Shown here: in pieces, positions 34,332 to 43,370 of the stretch
Numbering within the stretch: the first letter of the stretch is position 1
How the letters are laid out: each line of letters starts with the position of its first letter
DNA from: Bifidobacterium apousia
GTDB lineage: Bacteria; Actinomycetota; Actinomycetes; Actinomycetales; Bifidobacteriaceae
Length of the DNA stretch: 64,000 bases
Reading direction: 5' to 3'
Assembly (NCBI RefSeq): GCF_007559275.1
Contig: NZ_VMHK01000002.1
Coordinates: 186,001 to 250,000 of the forward strand
Translations under genes and position numbers: made by a program
Notes under the pieces: model-generated
The model's database searches: none
What the model saw: only the letters and a program-made list of their open reading frames with translations
Told to the model about the DNA's origin: nothing

Positions 34332-34360
34332 TTGCCTGATGCTCTGGACTCAGTTACAAT
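34332..34360 (+). promoter_or_regulatory. Promoter of araB-araD-araA
   Basis: TTGCCT (34332-34337) and TACAAT (34355-34360) are separated by 17 bases, a good sigma-70-type promoter. It stands 48 bases before the araB start and just upstream of the operator. Confidence 0.7.
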
Positions 34361-34373
34361 CGGAACCAGACTA

Positions 34374-34387
34374 TGTGAGCGTTAACA
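34374..34387 (+). promoter_or_regulatory. LacI-type operator before araB
   Basis: TGTGAGCGTTAACA is a near-palindrome with the central CG typical of LacI/GalR operators (consensus form TGTTAGCGCTAACA). It starts 14 bases after the -10 hexamer, so bound repressor would block initiation or elongation. The regulator encoded just upstream is the obvious candidate. Confidence 0.75.
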
Positions 34388-34407
34388 TATCAGGCAAAGG
34401 AGCAGAC

Positions 34408-36021
34408 ATGGTTGTTGGCGAACAAGGCGTCATCGTGAGCGAATTACAAGAGGGCGCGACCAGTCTGGGCATCGAATTCGGCTCCACCCGTATCAAGGCT
34501 GTGCTGATCGACCATGACTACCGGACGCTGGCCACCGGGGACGTCGAGTGGGAGAACCGGCTGGAGGACGGCCTCTGGACCTACTCCATGGACCAGATTC
34601 ATCAGGGTCTGCAGGCGGCCTATGCGGCCATGGCCGAGGATGTCCGTCGTCAGTACGGGGTGACGCTGACCAAGATCGGCGCCATGGGAATTTCGGCCAT
34701 GATGCACGGCTACCTGGCCTTCGACAAGGATGGTCAGCTGTTGGTGCCTTTCCGCACTTGGCGCAACACCAACACCCGCCAGGCCCATGAGGAGCTGTCG
34801 CAGGTCTTCAGGATCAATATTCCCGAGCGCTGGTCCATCGCCCACCTCTACCAGGCCATTCTGAACGGCGAAGAGCATGTGCCCAGGGTGGCCTACATCA
34901 CCACGCTGGCCGGCTACATGCACTGGAGACTCTCAGGTCGCAAGGTCATCGGCATCGGCGATGCTTCGGGCATGTTCCCCATCGACTCCTCCCGCAAGGA
35001 GTTCGACCAGGGCCTGCTGGACATCTTCTCCCGACTGCCCCAGGTTCAGGCCCAGCCCTGGGACATCCATGACCTGCTGCCGAAGCCGTTGACCGCCGGC
35101 AGCGATGCGGGCGCACTGACTGCAGAAGGGGCCGCCCTGTTGGATCCCAGTGGCCAGCTGCAGCCCGGCGTGCCCATGGCCCCGCCCGAGGGCGACGCGG
35201 GAACCGGCATGGTGGCGACCAACGCGGTTCGTCCCCGCACTGGCAACGTGTCTGCGGGCACTTCCATCTTCGCCATGGTGGTGCTGGAGCATCCCCTGCG
35301 TGACTTCCACCCCGAGGTGGATCCGGTCACCACACCGGCTGGGGATCCGGCCGGCATGAGCCATGCCAACAACTTCACCTCGGACCTGAATGCCTGGGTG
35401 GGGCTGTTCGGGGAATTCGCCAAGGCCGCCGGTCTGGACCTGAAAGGGGATGCGCTCTATGCCACCCTGTTCAACCAGGCCCTTCTGGGAGATAAGGACG
35501 CCGGCGGGCTGATCAACTACTGCTTCTATTCCGGGGAGTTCCTGGCTGGCCTGGAGGAGGGCCGGCCCGTCTTTGCCCGCGGCCCCGAGGGGCGGATGAC
35601 CCTGGCCAACTTCATGCGGGCCCAGCTCTTCTCGGCCTTCTCGCCGGTCACCATCGGCATGGATGTGATGACCCGCCAGGAGCATGTCCAGGTGGACACC
35701 ATGGTCGGGCACGGCGGCATCTTCGCCACCCCCAAGGTGGCCCAGCGAATCCTGGCCGCCGCCTTCGATGCCCCCATCAAGGTCATGTCCACCGCTGTGG
35801 AGGGGGGCGCCTGGGGCATGGCCGTCCTGGCCGACTACCTGGGCCATGCCGACCAGACCCTGGCCGACTACTTGGATGCCAATGTCTTTGCGGGCGTCCA
35901 GTCCACTACAGAGCAGCCGGATCCGGCTGATGTGAAGGGCTTCAGAACCTTCTTCGACCGCTTCACCAAGGGCCTGCCCATCGAGCAGGCGGCCGTGAAG
36001 ACCATCCCCCTGCAGGGATGA
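34408..36021 (+). CDS. araB: FGGY-family sugar kinase, probable L-ribulokinase
   Basis: A 537-residue FGGY carbohydrate kinase. The N-terminal phosphate-binding motif is SLGIEFGSTRIKAVLIDHD. The sugar-binding part contains AMGISAMMHGYLAFDKDG and VPFRTWRNTNT. The ATP-binding half includes GNVSAGTSIFAMVVLE and the C-terminal STAVEGGAWGMAVLADYL. Together with araD and araA it would phosphorylate L-ribulose. FGGY members also act on xylulose and other polyols, so the assignment rests mainly on the operon. The ATG at 34408 follows AAAGGAGCAGAC. The upstream in-frame start at 34339 lies inside the promoter. Confidence 0.88.
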   Translation: MVVGEQGVIVSELQEGATSLGIEFGSTRIKAVLIDHDYRTLATGDVEWENRLEDGLWTYSMDQIHQGLQAAYAAMAEDVRRQYGVTLTKIGAMGISAMMHGYLAFDKDGQLLVPFRTWRNTNTRQAHEELSQVFRINIPERWSIAHLYQAILNGEEHVPRVAYITTLAGYMHWRLSGRKVIGIGDASGMFPIDSSRKEFDQGLLDIFSRLPQVQAQPWDIHDLLPKPLTAGSDAGALTAEGAALLDPSGQLQPGVPMAPPEGDAGTGMVATNAVRPRTGNVSAGTSIFAMVVLEHPLRDFHPEVDPVTTPAGDPAGMSHANNFTSDLNAWVGLFGEFAKAAGLDLKGDALYATLFNQALLGDKDAGGLINYCFYSGEFLAGLEEGRPVFARGPEGRMTLANFMRAQLFSAFSPVTIGMDVMTRQEHVQVDTMVGHGGIFATPKVAQRILAAAFDAPIKVMSTAVEGGAWGMAVLADYLGHADQTLADYLDANVFAGVQSTTEQPDPADVKGFRTFFDRFTKGLPIEQAAVKTIPLQG

Positions 36022-36085
36022 GGCCCGGAGCTGAAAACGTCAAGCGGCCGGATCAGCGGGATCGGGCCGGGAAAAGGAGTTGCTG

Positions 36086-36778
36086 ATGGTGTCCTTGGCT
36101 GATTATTCGCCCGAGGTGCGCGACGAGGTGAAACTGGTGCGCGAGCAGGTGGCCACCCTGCATGCGCAGTTGACCAGGTGGAATCTGGTGGTCTGGACGG
36201 CGGGCAACGTTTCGCAGCGGTTGCGCTCTGCCGATCTGATGGTCATCAAGCCCTCGGGGGTGCGCTATGAGCACCTGACCCCGGGATCCATGGTGGTCAC
36301 CGATCTGGATGGCAATGTGGTTGACGGTGCCGAGGCTCCCTCTTCGGACACGCTATCCCACGCCTATATCTACAGGCACATGCCTGATGTCTACGGCGTG
36401 GTCCACACCCATTCCACCTATGCCACCGCCTGGGCGGCCACCGGCAGGGACATTCCCTGCGTGCTGACCATGATGGGTGATGAATTCGGCGGTCCCGTGC
36501 CTGTGGGGCCCTTCGAGCTGATCGGCTCCGAGGCCATCGGTAAGGGCGTGGTTGACACCCTCAAGGATCACCCGGGTTGCCCGGCTGTGCTCATGCGCAA
36601 CCATGGGCCCTTTACTGTGGGAGCGGATGCGGAGGCTGCAGTCAAGGCGGCGGCCATGACCGAAGAGGTGGCCCACACGGTCTGGGCAGCTGAGCAGATC
36701 GGCACGCCCAAGCCCATCGAACCGGCCGACATAGCCAAGCTCAACGACCGGTACCAGCACGTCTACGGCCAGCACTGA
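36086..36778 (+). CDS. araD: L-ribulose-5-phosphate 4-epimerase
   Basis: A 230-residue class II aldolase-type epimerase that converts L-ribulose 5-phosphate to D-xylulose 5-phosphate, which enters the phosphoketolase pathway. The metal-binding histidines are seen in [15 protein letters not shown] and [18 protein letters not shown]. The substrate phosphate site includes TAGNVSQR and [10 protein letters not shown]. The ATG at 36086 lies six bases after AAAAGGAG. It is the second gene of the ara operon. Confidence 0.96.
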   Translation: MVSLADYSPEVRDEVKLVREQVATLHAQLTRWNLVVWTAGNVSQRLRSADLMVIKPSGVRYEHLTPGSMVVTDLDGNVVDGAEAPSSDTLSHAYIYRHMPDVYGVVHTHSTYATAWAATGRDIPCVLTMMGDEFGGPVPVGPFELIGSEAIGKGVVDTLKDHPGCPAVLMRNHGPFTVGADAEAAVKAAAMTEEVAHTVWAAEQIGTPKPIEPADIAKLNDRYQHVYGQH

Positions 36779-36809
36779 GCTGGAAAGCATAAGCAAAGGA
36801 GCAAGAAGT

Positions 36810-38324
36810 ATGAGCATGAACAATCCCTTCGAGGGCAAGGAGCTTTGGTTCGCCGTTGGTTCGCAGGACCTCTACGGCGAGGAGACCCTGCGCCAGGTGG
36901 GCGTCCAGGCGGCGGACATCGCCAAGTCCCTCAATGACTCGGGTCGGATCCCGGTCAAGCTGGTCTTGAAGCCCACGCTGAAGGATTCGGATTCCATCCT
37001 GAACTTCATGGTCGATGCCTCGTCGAACCCGGCCTGCATCGGCGTGGTGGCTTGGATGCACACCTTCAGCCCGGCCAAGATGTGGATCAGGGGTCTGGAG
37101 AAGCTGCGCAAGCCGCTGCTGCAGCTGAACACCCAGCACCATGTGGAGATCCCCTGGGACACCATCGACATGGACTTCATGAACCTGAACCAGTCGGCCC
37201 ATGGCGACCGTGAGTTCGGTTACATCCTGACCAGGCTGGGAATCCCGCGCAAGATCGTGGTCGGCCATTACACCGACCCCGAGGTTGCCGACAAGATCGG
37301 CGTCTGGGCGCGTGCCTGCGCCGGCTGGGATGCCGCCAACAACATGAAGGTCTGCCGCTGGGGCGACAACATGCGCGACGTTGCCGTCACCGAGGGCGAC
37401 AAGACCGAGGCTGAGCGGGTCTTCGGCGTCTCTGTCAACACCTGGCCGGTCAACGAGCTGGTGGAGCATGTGAATGCCGTCACCGACGACCAGGTCAAGG
37501 ACCTGATCGAGGACTACAAGCGCAGCTATGAGGTGGCTCCCGAACTTCTGGACTCCCGGTACGACTCCCTGGTGGTGGCCGCTCGCGAGGAGCTCGGCAT
37601 GCGGGCCATGATGGAAGAGGTGGGCGCCACCGCCGCCGTGGACAACTTCCAGGATCTGGGCGGACTGCATCAGCTACCCGGCGTGGGAGCCCAGCGGCTG
37701 ATGGCCGACGGGTACGGATTCTCGGCAGAGGGCGACTGGAAGACCTCGGTTCTGATCCGGATCGGCAACGTCATGGGCTACGGTCTCAAGGGCGGCTGCT
37801 CGCTCATGGAGGACTACTCCTACAACTTCGTGCCTGGCCATGAGGAGATCATGGGCGCCCACATGCTGGAGGTCTCGCCCACGCTGCTGACCGAGGGACG
37901 GCCCCGCCTGGAGATCCACCCCCTGTCCATCGGCGACAGGGAGGATCCGGTGCGTCTGGTCTTCACGGCCACCCCCTGCACTGATGCTGTGGTGGTCTCC
38001 CTGGCGGATGTACGCGAACGCTTCCGCCTGGTCATGAACGTGGTGGATGTGGTCGAGCCCGGCGGGTCCCTGGCCAAGCTGCCTGTGGCACGTGCCCTCT
38101 GGAAGCCCCGGCCCTCGCTCAAGGTCTCGGCTGAGTGCTGGCTGCGCGCCGGCGCGGCCCACCATACCTGCATGACCACCACCGTGGGTCGCGAAGCCTG
38201 GGAGGACTTCGCCCGGATGGCCGGCGTGGAGCTCGCTGTCATCGACGAGAACACCGAACCGCGCCGTTTTGAGGCCGATCTGCGAGCCGCCGAGCTCTAC
38301 CATCGGCTGGACAACCGGCACTGA
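36810..38324 (+). CDS. araA: L-arabinose isomerase
   Basis: The 504-residue enzyme isomerises L-arabinose to L-ribulose. Family strings are [65 protein letters not shown], and the later metal-site region [24 protein letters not shown]. Length and pattern are those of standard AraA. It ends the ara operon and is followed by a strong terminator. No arabinose transporter is encoded in this cluster. Confidence 0.98.
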   Translation: MSMNNPFEGKELWFAVGSQDLYGEETLRQVGVQAADIAKSLNDSGRIPVKLVLKPTLKDSDSILNFMVDASSNPACIGVVAWMHTFSPAKMWIRGLEKLRKPLLQLNTQHHVEIPWDTIDMDFMNLNQSAHGDREFGYILTRLGIPRKIVVGHYTDPEVADKIGVWARACAGWDAANNMKVCRWGDNMRDVAVTEGDKTEAERVFGVSVNTWPVNELVEHVNAVTDDQVKDLIEDYKRSYEVAPELLDSRYDSLVVAAREELGMRAMMEEVGATAAVDNFQDLGGLHQLPGVGAQRLMADGYGFSAEGDWKTSVLIRIGNVMGYGLKGGCSLMEDYSYNFVPGHEEIMGAHMLEVSPTLLTEGRPRLEIHPLSIGDREDPVRLVFTATPCTDAVVVSLADVRERFRLVMNVVDVVEPGGSLAKLPVARALWKPRPSLKVSAECWLRAGAAHHTCMTTTVGREAWEDFARMAGVELAVIDENTEPRRFEADLRAAELYHRLDNRH

Positions 38325-38347
38325 TCGCCTGTTTCAGAAAAGGTTGC

Positions 38348-38383
38348 AAGGCCCTGCCACTGCACATGTGGCGGGGCCTTTGA
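38348..38383 (+). terminator. Terminator after araA
   Basis: AAGGCCCTGCCAC and GTGGCGGGGCCTTT pair over 12-13 bases (one G-T) around TGCACAT. It is a strong intrinsic terminator that isolates the ara operon from the pilus locus. Confidence 0.9.
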
Positions 38384-38399
38384 TATTCGGCTTGTCGGT

Positions 38400-38428
38400 T
38401 TGCGTTGTCCCTACTTTGTCGGTACAGT
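38400..38428 (+). promoter_or_regulatory. Candidate promoter of the pilus locus
   Basis: TTGCGT (38400-38405) and TACAGT (38423-38428) are spaced by 17 bases, about 140 bases before the pilin start. The long leader includes a run CCCCCC and a CCCC/GGGG hairpin (about 38480-38498). Confidence 0.45.
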
Positions 38429-38567
38429 GATGATTAGGCAATGGGAACAGTGGCATGTCCCAAAGTTGACATATTGCCCACCCCCCTGAGTCGGGGAAGT
38501 GATCGGTTGGGGAGGCGAAGATGTGCCTGGCCATCCTGTGCCTATTAACAAAGAAGGGAATGCGTGC

Positions 38568-40559
38568 ATGCACATGCAACGAGATAATGAAGGGATAAGG
38601 CTCCCTAAGCTTTTAGGCTTGGCGGTTGCCGGAGCGACGCTCCTGGCGGGCATGGTCGTTTTGCCAGCCACCCAGGCTTCGGCCGCTACTGACTATGGAT
38701 ATAATGCCGAAGATGACTTCAGGCCGGGTCCGCTGCAATCAACAGTGAGTCCTAAGCTGACAGTTACCAAGTACCTGTCGCTTATCCCGGGGTATAACCC
38801 CACGGGTTCCTCTGTGGATGCTGCAAAAATAAATGCGAACGCTGACATGGTTCCTGCAAAGGACGTTACGTTTAATGTCATGGAGGTCAAGTCTGCCACA
38901 GATAATTTGGCTGACATTGATCCAATGAATAATACTACGTACACTGTTCAGAAAAACTATGTCGGTGTGACCGACGGCCAAGGTGTAATCAATAAGTGGT
39001 ATCCGGCTGCTGAGGACGGCGGTATGCCGGCTAAAGGCACGGCAGAAGCCGCCTTCCCAGGAGGTGCCAACCATTGGTACATTCTGCAGGAAAATCGCGC
39101 TAAGTCATGGGCTTTCAACCCGGACAATCCGAACAAGCTTGATGCGTTGAAGTACCAAGATGCGGCGCCATCTTTCTTTGGCCTGCCTTATGCAGCCACT
39201 TCGCTCACGGACGACACGAATACTGCAAACAAGGTTCAAGGATACATTTATAATCTGCATCTGTATCCGAAGAACTTAAACTCCACTCAGTTCTCCAAGA
39301 CTGTGCAGTCTATTACGGGTTCAAATGGCGACGTAAAGACTCAGCGGACTGCCGTTGCCGGCGATACCATCAATTACAAGCTTTCACAGAAGCTCTACAA
39401 GGGCGACGCGAAATCTAACGATGGTAAACTTGACGTGACAGAGTTAAAGGGCGAAGGAAACGATGTTATCATTGCCGACCGTATGTCTAGCTCATTGCGA
39501 CTGGACGGTGATTTCACTGTTGTGCTCCGTTCCGATACCGGTTCTCCTAAAGACGTACCACTGGTCAAGGATACGGATTATACGGAGTCAACTCCAACAG
39601 AAAATCCTGAAAGCTTGGTTTCTGGTAAGAAGATGTTTACTAACGATGCACCTACTAGCAATGTCTCTTACTATGTTTTTAAGTTCTTCACTAGTCTTGA
39701 CAAGGTAAAGGGCTTCGATGCTCCATCCTTCTCGATTGTCATCACCTATAATGCCAAGGTCACTGGAGATGGTGATTCTACTGGCACGGATGGTGTTGCC
39801 AACGATGCAGCTTCAGATTTCAGCGAAAACTTTGATACAAGCGGTAACCGTCTAGATCCTATTCCTGAACATACGAATGTGATCAACGGAGTCGTTGCCT
39901 TCGGTAATGTGAAGAATGAAGCATCAAAGTATGCGGCTCTGCCAGGGTCCGAGTTCCGTCTGGTTAAGGATCAAACGGAACCCGACAAGTATCTCGGTTC
40001 TGATGGCAACTTCTATACTGCCGATGACGCGACTAAGCCGACAAACGTCGAACTCTATAAGGCTACGGCTAACAACAATGGTGTGGTAGCATTCGCTGGT
40101 TTGCCCATATTTGGTGATACAGCGAAAGCTGCTGATGGGAGTAAGAAAGTACTGCAAGGTAATTGGTGGCTGGTAGAAACCAAGACCCCCAATGGCTGGC
40201 GTAGTCCTGGTGTCCCCTTCCAGAAGGTGACATTTGGGGATGCGGGTAAGACTGAGCAGGAAATTGCACAGCAGTATGGTCCCCATGCTACGGTTCAGCC
40301 CACGTACAGTGAGTTGCATTTTGCCAAGTTCGGAAGGACTCCTCAACAGATTACCGATGCTGGCGGTTCGGCGATAAAGTTTAATAATGTGCCAGTCGAA
40401 ACTTATCTGATGCATTATGCGACTACTGATGGTGATTCACCATTGGCCCTGCCTCTGACTGGTGGTCGTGGCATCCTGCTGCTGTTGGTTGTCGGTGCCC
40501 TGATCATGGGTGGTGCCCTTTACGCCCGTAGTCGGCGCAATAACGCCGCCCGGGCCTGA
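38568..40559 (+). CDS. Major pilin (sortase-assembled fimbrial subunit)
   Basis: A 663-residue precursor of a sortase-polymerised pilus shaft. The signal peptide (about 13-37) ends TQASAATD. The central part has a fimbrial isopeptide (D2-type) domain, with KTVQSITGSNGDVKTQRTAV and FDAPSFSIVITYNAKVTGDG. The CnaB-like domain near the C-terminus carries the E-box WWLVETKTPNGW (Glu about 537), which forms isopeptide bonds. LPLTG (about 628-632) precedes a membrane helix and a basic tail. It resembles FimA/FimP-type shaft subunits of actinobacteria. The dedicated class C sortase lies two genes downstream. Codon use is more AT-rich than in the ara genes next to it. Start ATG 38568 is taken, with another ATG two codons later. 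Confidence 0.92.
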   Translation: MHMQRDNEGIRLPKLLGLAVAGATLLAGMVVLPATQASAATDYGYNAEDDFRPGPLQSTVSPKLTVTKYLSLIPGYNPTGSSVDAAKINANADMVPAKDVTFNVMEVKSATDNLADIDPMNNTTYTVQKNYVGVTDGQGVINKWYPAAEDGGMPAKGTAEAAFPGGANHWYILQENRAKSWAFNPDNPNKLDALKYQDAAPSFFGLPYAATSLTDDTNTANKVQGYIYNLHLYPKNLNSTQFSKTVQSITGSNGDVKTQRTAVAGDTINYKLSQKLYKGDAKSNDGKLDVTELKGEGNDVIIADRMSSSLRLDGDFTVVLRSDTGSPKDVPLVKDTDYTESTPTENPESLVSGKKMFTNDAPTSNVSYYVFKFFTSLDKVKGFDAPSFSIVITYNAKVTGDGDSTGTDGVANDAASDFSENFDTSGNRLDPIPEHTNVINGVVAFGNVKNEASKYAALPGSEFRLVKDQTEPDKYLGSDGNFYTADDATKPTNVELYKATANNNGVVAFAGLPIFGDTAKAADGSKKVLQGNWWLVETKTPNGWRSPGVPFQKVTFGDAGKTEQEIAQQYGPHATVQPTYSELHFAKFGRTPQQITDAGGSAIKFNNVPVETYLMHYATTDGDSPLALPLTGGRGILLLLVVGALIMGGALYARSRRNNAARA

Positions 40560-40597
40560 TGATCACGGTCACATCAAGAATCATGTGAGGTGACCCG

Positions 40598-40636
40598 ATG
40601 GCGGACGGTTCCTCCGTGAATCGTCCGCCATTTTCA
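40598..40636 (+). terminator. Internal terminator between major pilin and minor surface protein
   Basis: ATGGCGGACG and CGTCCGCCAT pair perfectly over ten bases, followed by TTTCAT. The short T-run suggests partial read-through, which would keep shaft subunit transcripts above those of the accessory genes. Confidence 0.75.
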
Positions 40637-40752
40637 TACGGACCGTTGAGATCTTCTTCAGTCCGAGTATGTTGGGACGTTGGTTTTGATTCATTTGGAC
40701 CAGCGGATCTGACGCAATTACGTCGTCGAAAGGCGGCCGGAAGGGAAGGTTT

Positions 40753-41580
40753 ATGAAGGGAATTGCCTTGCCGAAATGCCTCACCCACCGGGTTCTGCCC
40801 TGTCTGATTGCGGCCTTGGCCTGTTTAGGCCTTACCGCTTTCGATATGACGCCGGCGGCAGAGGCGGAGACGGTCAACCCGACCCTGACGGTGCAACTCA
40901 AGAGAGGGCATTCAGGTCAAGGAGGTCAGAATGACATCCTGCCGAGTGCTCCTGTATCGGCTGGAGCAGGGTATGTGTTTCGTGCCCTGAGGCTGGATGC
41001 CAGTACTCTGAAGAGCCGGGTGGAGGCATTAGACCATAATCCTGGCGCTGATAAGGCACAAGCGGCCGTCAGCAATGAGGTGGCAGCCAACCCAGATGCT
41101 TTCAAGGACAAGGCGCAACCCGCTGAATACTACGGTGTCTCTGATCAGGGAGGCACCATAACCAACTCATCAGAAGCAAAATCTCAAGGTGTTTGGCTTA
41201 CAGGAGCTCAACTCGATTCAGATGTACCCAGTCTGACAGGCGGAAGTCCTGCTGTTTTCGACGGTGACTATTTCCATGCCTCGTATTGGCTGGTCACTCT
41301 GGTGGCCACACCCAAGAATGCAAAGGTAAAAGCCGACCCAGTGGTCGTGCAGTTGCCGCTTTACCGCGAACAGGGTGAAGTCCATCCGCTTTATGATGTG
41401 ACAATAAGCCCCAAGCTTGTGGACGTGCCTCAGGTCGTGCCAGTAGTGCGACCAGGACCAGGCAAGCTTGCCGCTACCGGCGTATCCATGGTAGCGCCTG
41501 GCATTCTGCTTATGATCTTGGCCATGATGGGCCTCTACTTGGCGGTAGTCGCACATTCCTGGAACAGGGATGAACACTAG
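40753..41580 (+). CDS. Minor surface/pilus-associated protein with LAATG sorting signal
   Basis: A 275-residue exported protein between the major pilin and the sortase C genes. A signal sequence (about 8-36) ends PAAEAET. The mature part (about 37-235) has no recognised motif beyond SYWLVTLVATPKNAKVKADP, which fits a beta-sandwich pilin-like fold. The C-terminus has LAATG (about 239-243), a membrane helix and a short polar tail. LAxTG is the form used by class E sortases of actinobacteria, not the LPxTG form of the neighbouring pilin. It is probably a pilus base or tip protein. The start follows GAAGGGAAGGTTT. Confidence 0.8.
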   Translation: MKGIALPKCLTHRVLPCLIAALACLGLTAFDMTPAAEAETVNPTLTVQLKRGHSGQGGQNDILPSAPVSAGAGYVFRALRLDASTLKSRVEALDHNPGADKAQAAVSNEVAANPDAFKDKAQPAEYYGVSDQGGTITNSSEAKSQGVWLTGAQLDSDVPSLTGGSPAVFDGDYFHASYWLVTLVATPKNAKVKADPVVVQLPLYREQGEVHPLYDVTISPKLVDVPQVVPVVRPGPGKLAATGVSMVAPGILLMILAMMGLYLAVVAHSWNRDEH

Positions 41581-41648
41581 GTATTCTCCTGCCCATGTCG
41601 GTGTGATGCTAGCAAATGGCATCGTAGGCATTTGTGAGGATGCCTAAG

Positions 41649-41685
41649 GACCGGCGGTATCATATAGGTGCCGCCGGTCTTTGTA
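41649..41685 (+). terminator. Terminator before the sortase gene
   Basis: GACCGGCGG and CCGCCGGTC pair perfectly over nine bases, followed by TTTGT. It is the second hairpin that breaks up the pilus locus. Confidence 0.8.
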
Positions 41686-41738
41686 TGTCAAAAGGTAGTA
41701 ACGGGACTATTTGAAGTGCTGTGCGAGGAAGGCTATAG

Positions 41739-43241
41739 ATGGACCAGAACACTGACTCCGCTACTATGAGCCCAGTTCATACCGCCGGCAACGGTGATGT
41801 TGCATACGAGTCCATTCCGACAGAATCAACCTCGTCAGACATACCTGCTGGGCAAGCAGATATGCCGCCTGCCTATGCTCCAAGTTCCGATATACCACCC
41901 TCCTATCCGCCTTCGGCAACACCTGAGGATAGAGGAGCTTCAGCATCGGATGATTTAGATACAATAGCAGCTCCAGTGTCTGTTTCAGGCCAAGCTACAA
42001 CGTCGGCTCCCATAATTGTAGTTTCAGGACATCATTCCCAGGAAACAAGTCAACAAGGCAACGCTGGTCAGGCAGCTGCGGCAGCCTCCAAACAGGCCAA
42101 GAACGGTGGTAAGGCTCGCAAGTCAGGGCGGGGGTTCGGCCTCCTGGAGACCTTGGCCTTCATGATTGGTCTGGCAATCTTCCTCTACCCGCTATTGGCG
42201 GCATATGTAAACTATTCCAAGGATTCCACCGCAGTCGACAACTACGACCAGATCGTGGATGCACTTTCACCTGCACAGCGCAGAGCCATGTGGCGTGATG
42301 CCAAGAAGTACGACGAGGAATTAGGCAAGCCTACGCTGAGGGACCCCTTCAAGTACAAGGAAGTCAAGGAACCACTGGGTCGCTACTACAAAATCCTCAA
42401 TGTAGACGGCAAAGGCATGATGGCCTATGTGGAGATCCCCAAGATCAATGTCAAGCTGCCCGTGCGGCACGGCACCAGCGATGTTGTGCTCAAGGATGGC
42501 ACGGGGCACATCGCCACGACCCACGTGCCTACCGACAACAGAACCATCCACTCCGTCATTACGGGGCACACCGGCGAAGTCGGCTACATGCTGTTCGACA
42601 ACCTGACCCAGCTGCGCAAGGGTGATGTCTTCCAGATACGTGTCCTCAAACGGCATATGAGCTACAAGGTGGACCAGATTAAGATCATCTTGCCTACCGA
42701 TGTCAGTGCACTGCAGCCAGTCCAGAATTCCAACTATGTGACCCTGCTGACCTGCTATCCCTATGGCGTCAACTCCCACCGACTGATAGTGCGTGGTCAC
42801 TATATCGGCGATGACGTGCCTCCCACCCAACCTGAGGGGGCGCCCATTTACATGGTCTGGGTGCTGCTGGCCCTGTTTTTGGCCTGCCTGGTGGGTTGGT
42901 ACCTGCTTTCACGTCGCCGGCGCAACTGCCGTCATGAGCTGGAGCAGATGGAGCATCTGGAATCTCGGGCGACAGGACCGGGGGCCATGGGGGAGCCGCT
43001 GGCCACGATCATGGTCAGCCATGAGCAGGAGACCCGTTCAGAAGCCACACGCCGTCGCCGGTTGATCAAAACCCGACGAATCTGCAGCGCTTTCATGTGG
43101 CTGTTGGCTGTGCTCGGCCTCTTCTTCGCCTGGGGCACGGTCGGCATGATGATGAAGATCAGCCTGCTGCCCGTATTCGACCTTGGCTACCACTGGTTCG
43201 ATACCCACGTGCTGTACTTCTTCAGCATCAGCAAAATGTAA
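41739..43241 (+). CDS. Class C (pilin-polymerising) sortase with long tails
   Basis: A 500-residue membrane sortase that would join pilin subunits. A cytoplasmic tail of about 135 residues rich in Pro, Ser and Gln comes before the first membrane helix (LETLAFMIGLAIFLYPLLAAYV). The catalytic domain has His about 277 in VITGHTGEV and Cys about 339 in VTLLTCYPYGVNSHRLIVRG, followed by Arg. After it come a second helix (MVWVLLALFLACLVGWYLL), a polar stretch, and an unusual third helix (AFMWLLAVLGLFFAWGTVG). Typical class C sortases are about 300-400 residues, so both tails are long. The start follows AGGAAGG. Confidence 0.93.
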   Translation: MDQNTDSATMSPVHTAGNGDVAYESIPTESTSSDIPAGQADMPPAYAPSSDIPPSYPPSATPEDRGASASDDLDTIAAPVSVSGQATTSAPIIVVSGHHSQETSQQGNAGQAAAAASKQAKNGGKARKSGRGFGLLETLAFMIGLAIFLYPLLAAYVNYSKDSTAVDNYDQIVDALSPAQRRAMWRDAKKYDEELGKPTLRDPFKYKEVKEPLGRYYKILNVDGKGMMAYVEIPKINVKLPVRHGTSDVVLKDGTGHIATTHVPTDNRTIHSVITGHTGEVGYMLFDNLTQLRKGDVFQIRVLKRHMSYKVDQIKIILPTDVSALQPVQNSNYVTLLTCYPYGVNSHRLIVRGHYIGDDVPPTQPEGAPIYMVWVLLALFLACLVGWYLLSRRRRNCRHELEQMEHLESRATGPGAMGEPLATIMVSHEQETRSEATRRRRLIKTRRICSAFMWLLAVLGLFFAWGTVGMMMKISLLPVFDLGYHWFDTHVLYFFSISKM

Positions 43242-43370
43242 GTCGGTGCATGAGCGGGCAGGTTTGACCACATAGGTCTGTTCTGTTGCAGCCGGGCTTT
43301 TGCCTGGCTCTAAAATGGAGCGAGCATGGCCCGGCAGACTGCTGGGCGGCATCCTGGGAAGGTGTGGACC

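Noticed and set aside
38465-38500. TTGACA as a pilin promoter -35
   Set aside because: No acceptable -10 follows at 15-19 bases. The sequence there is GC-rich.
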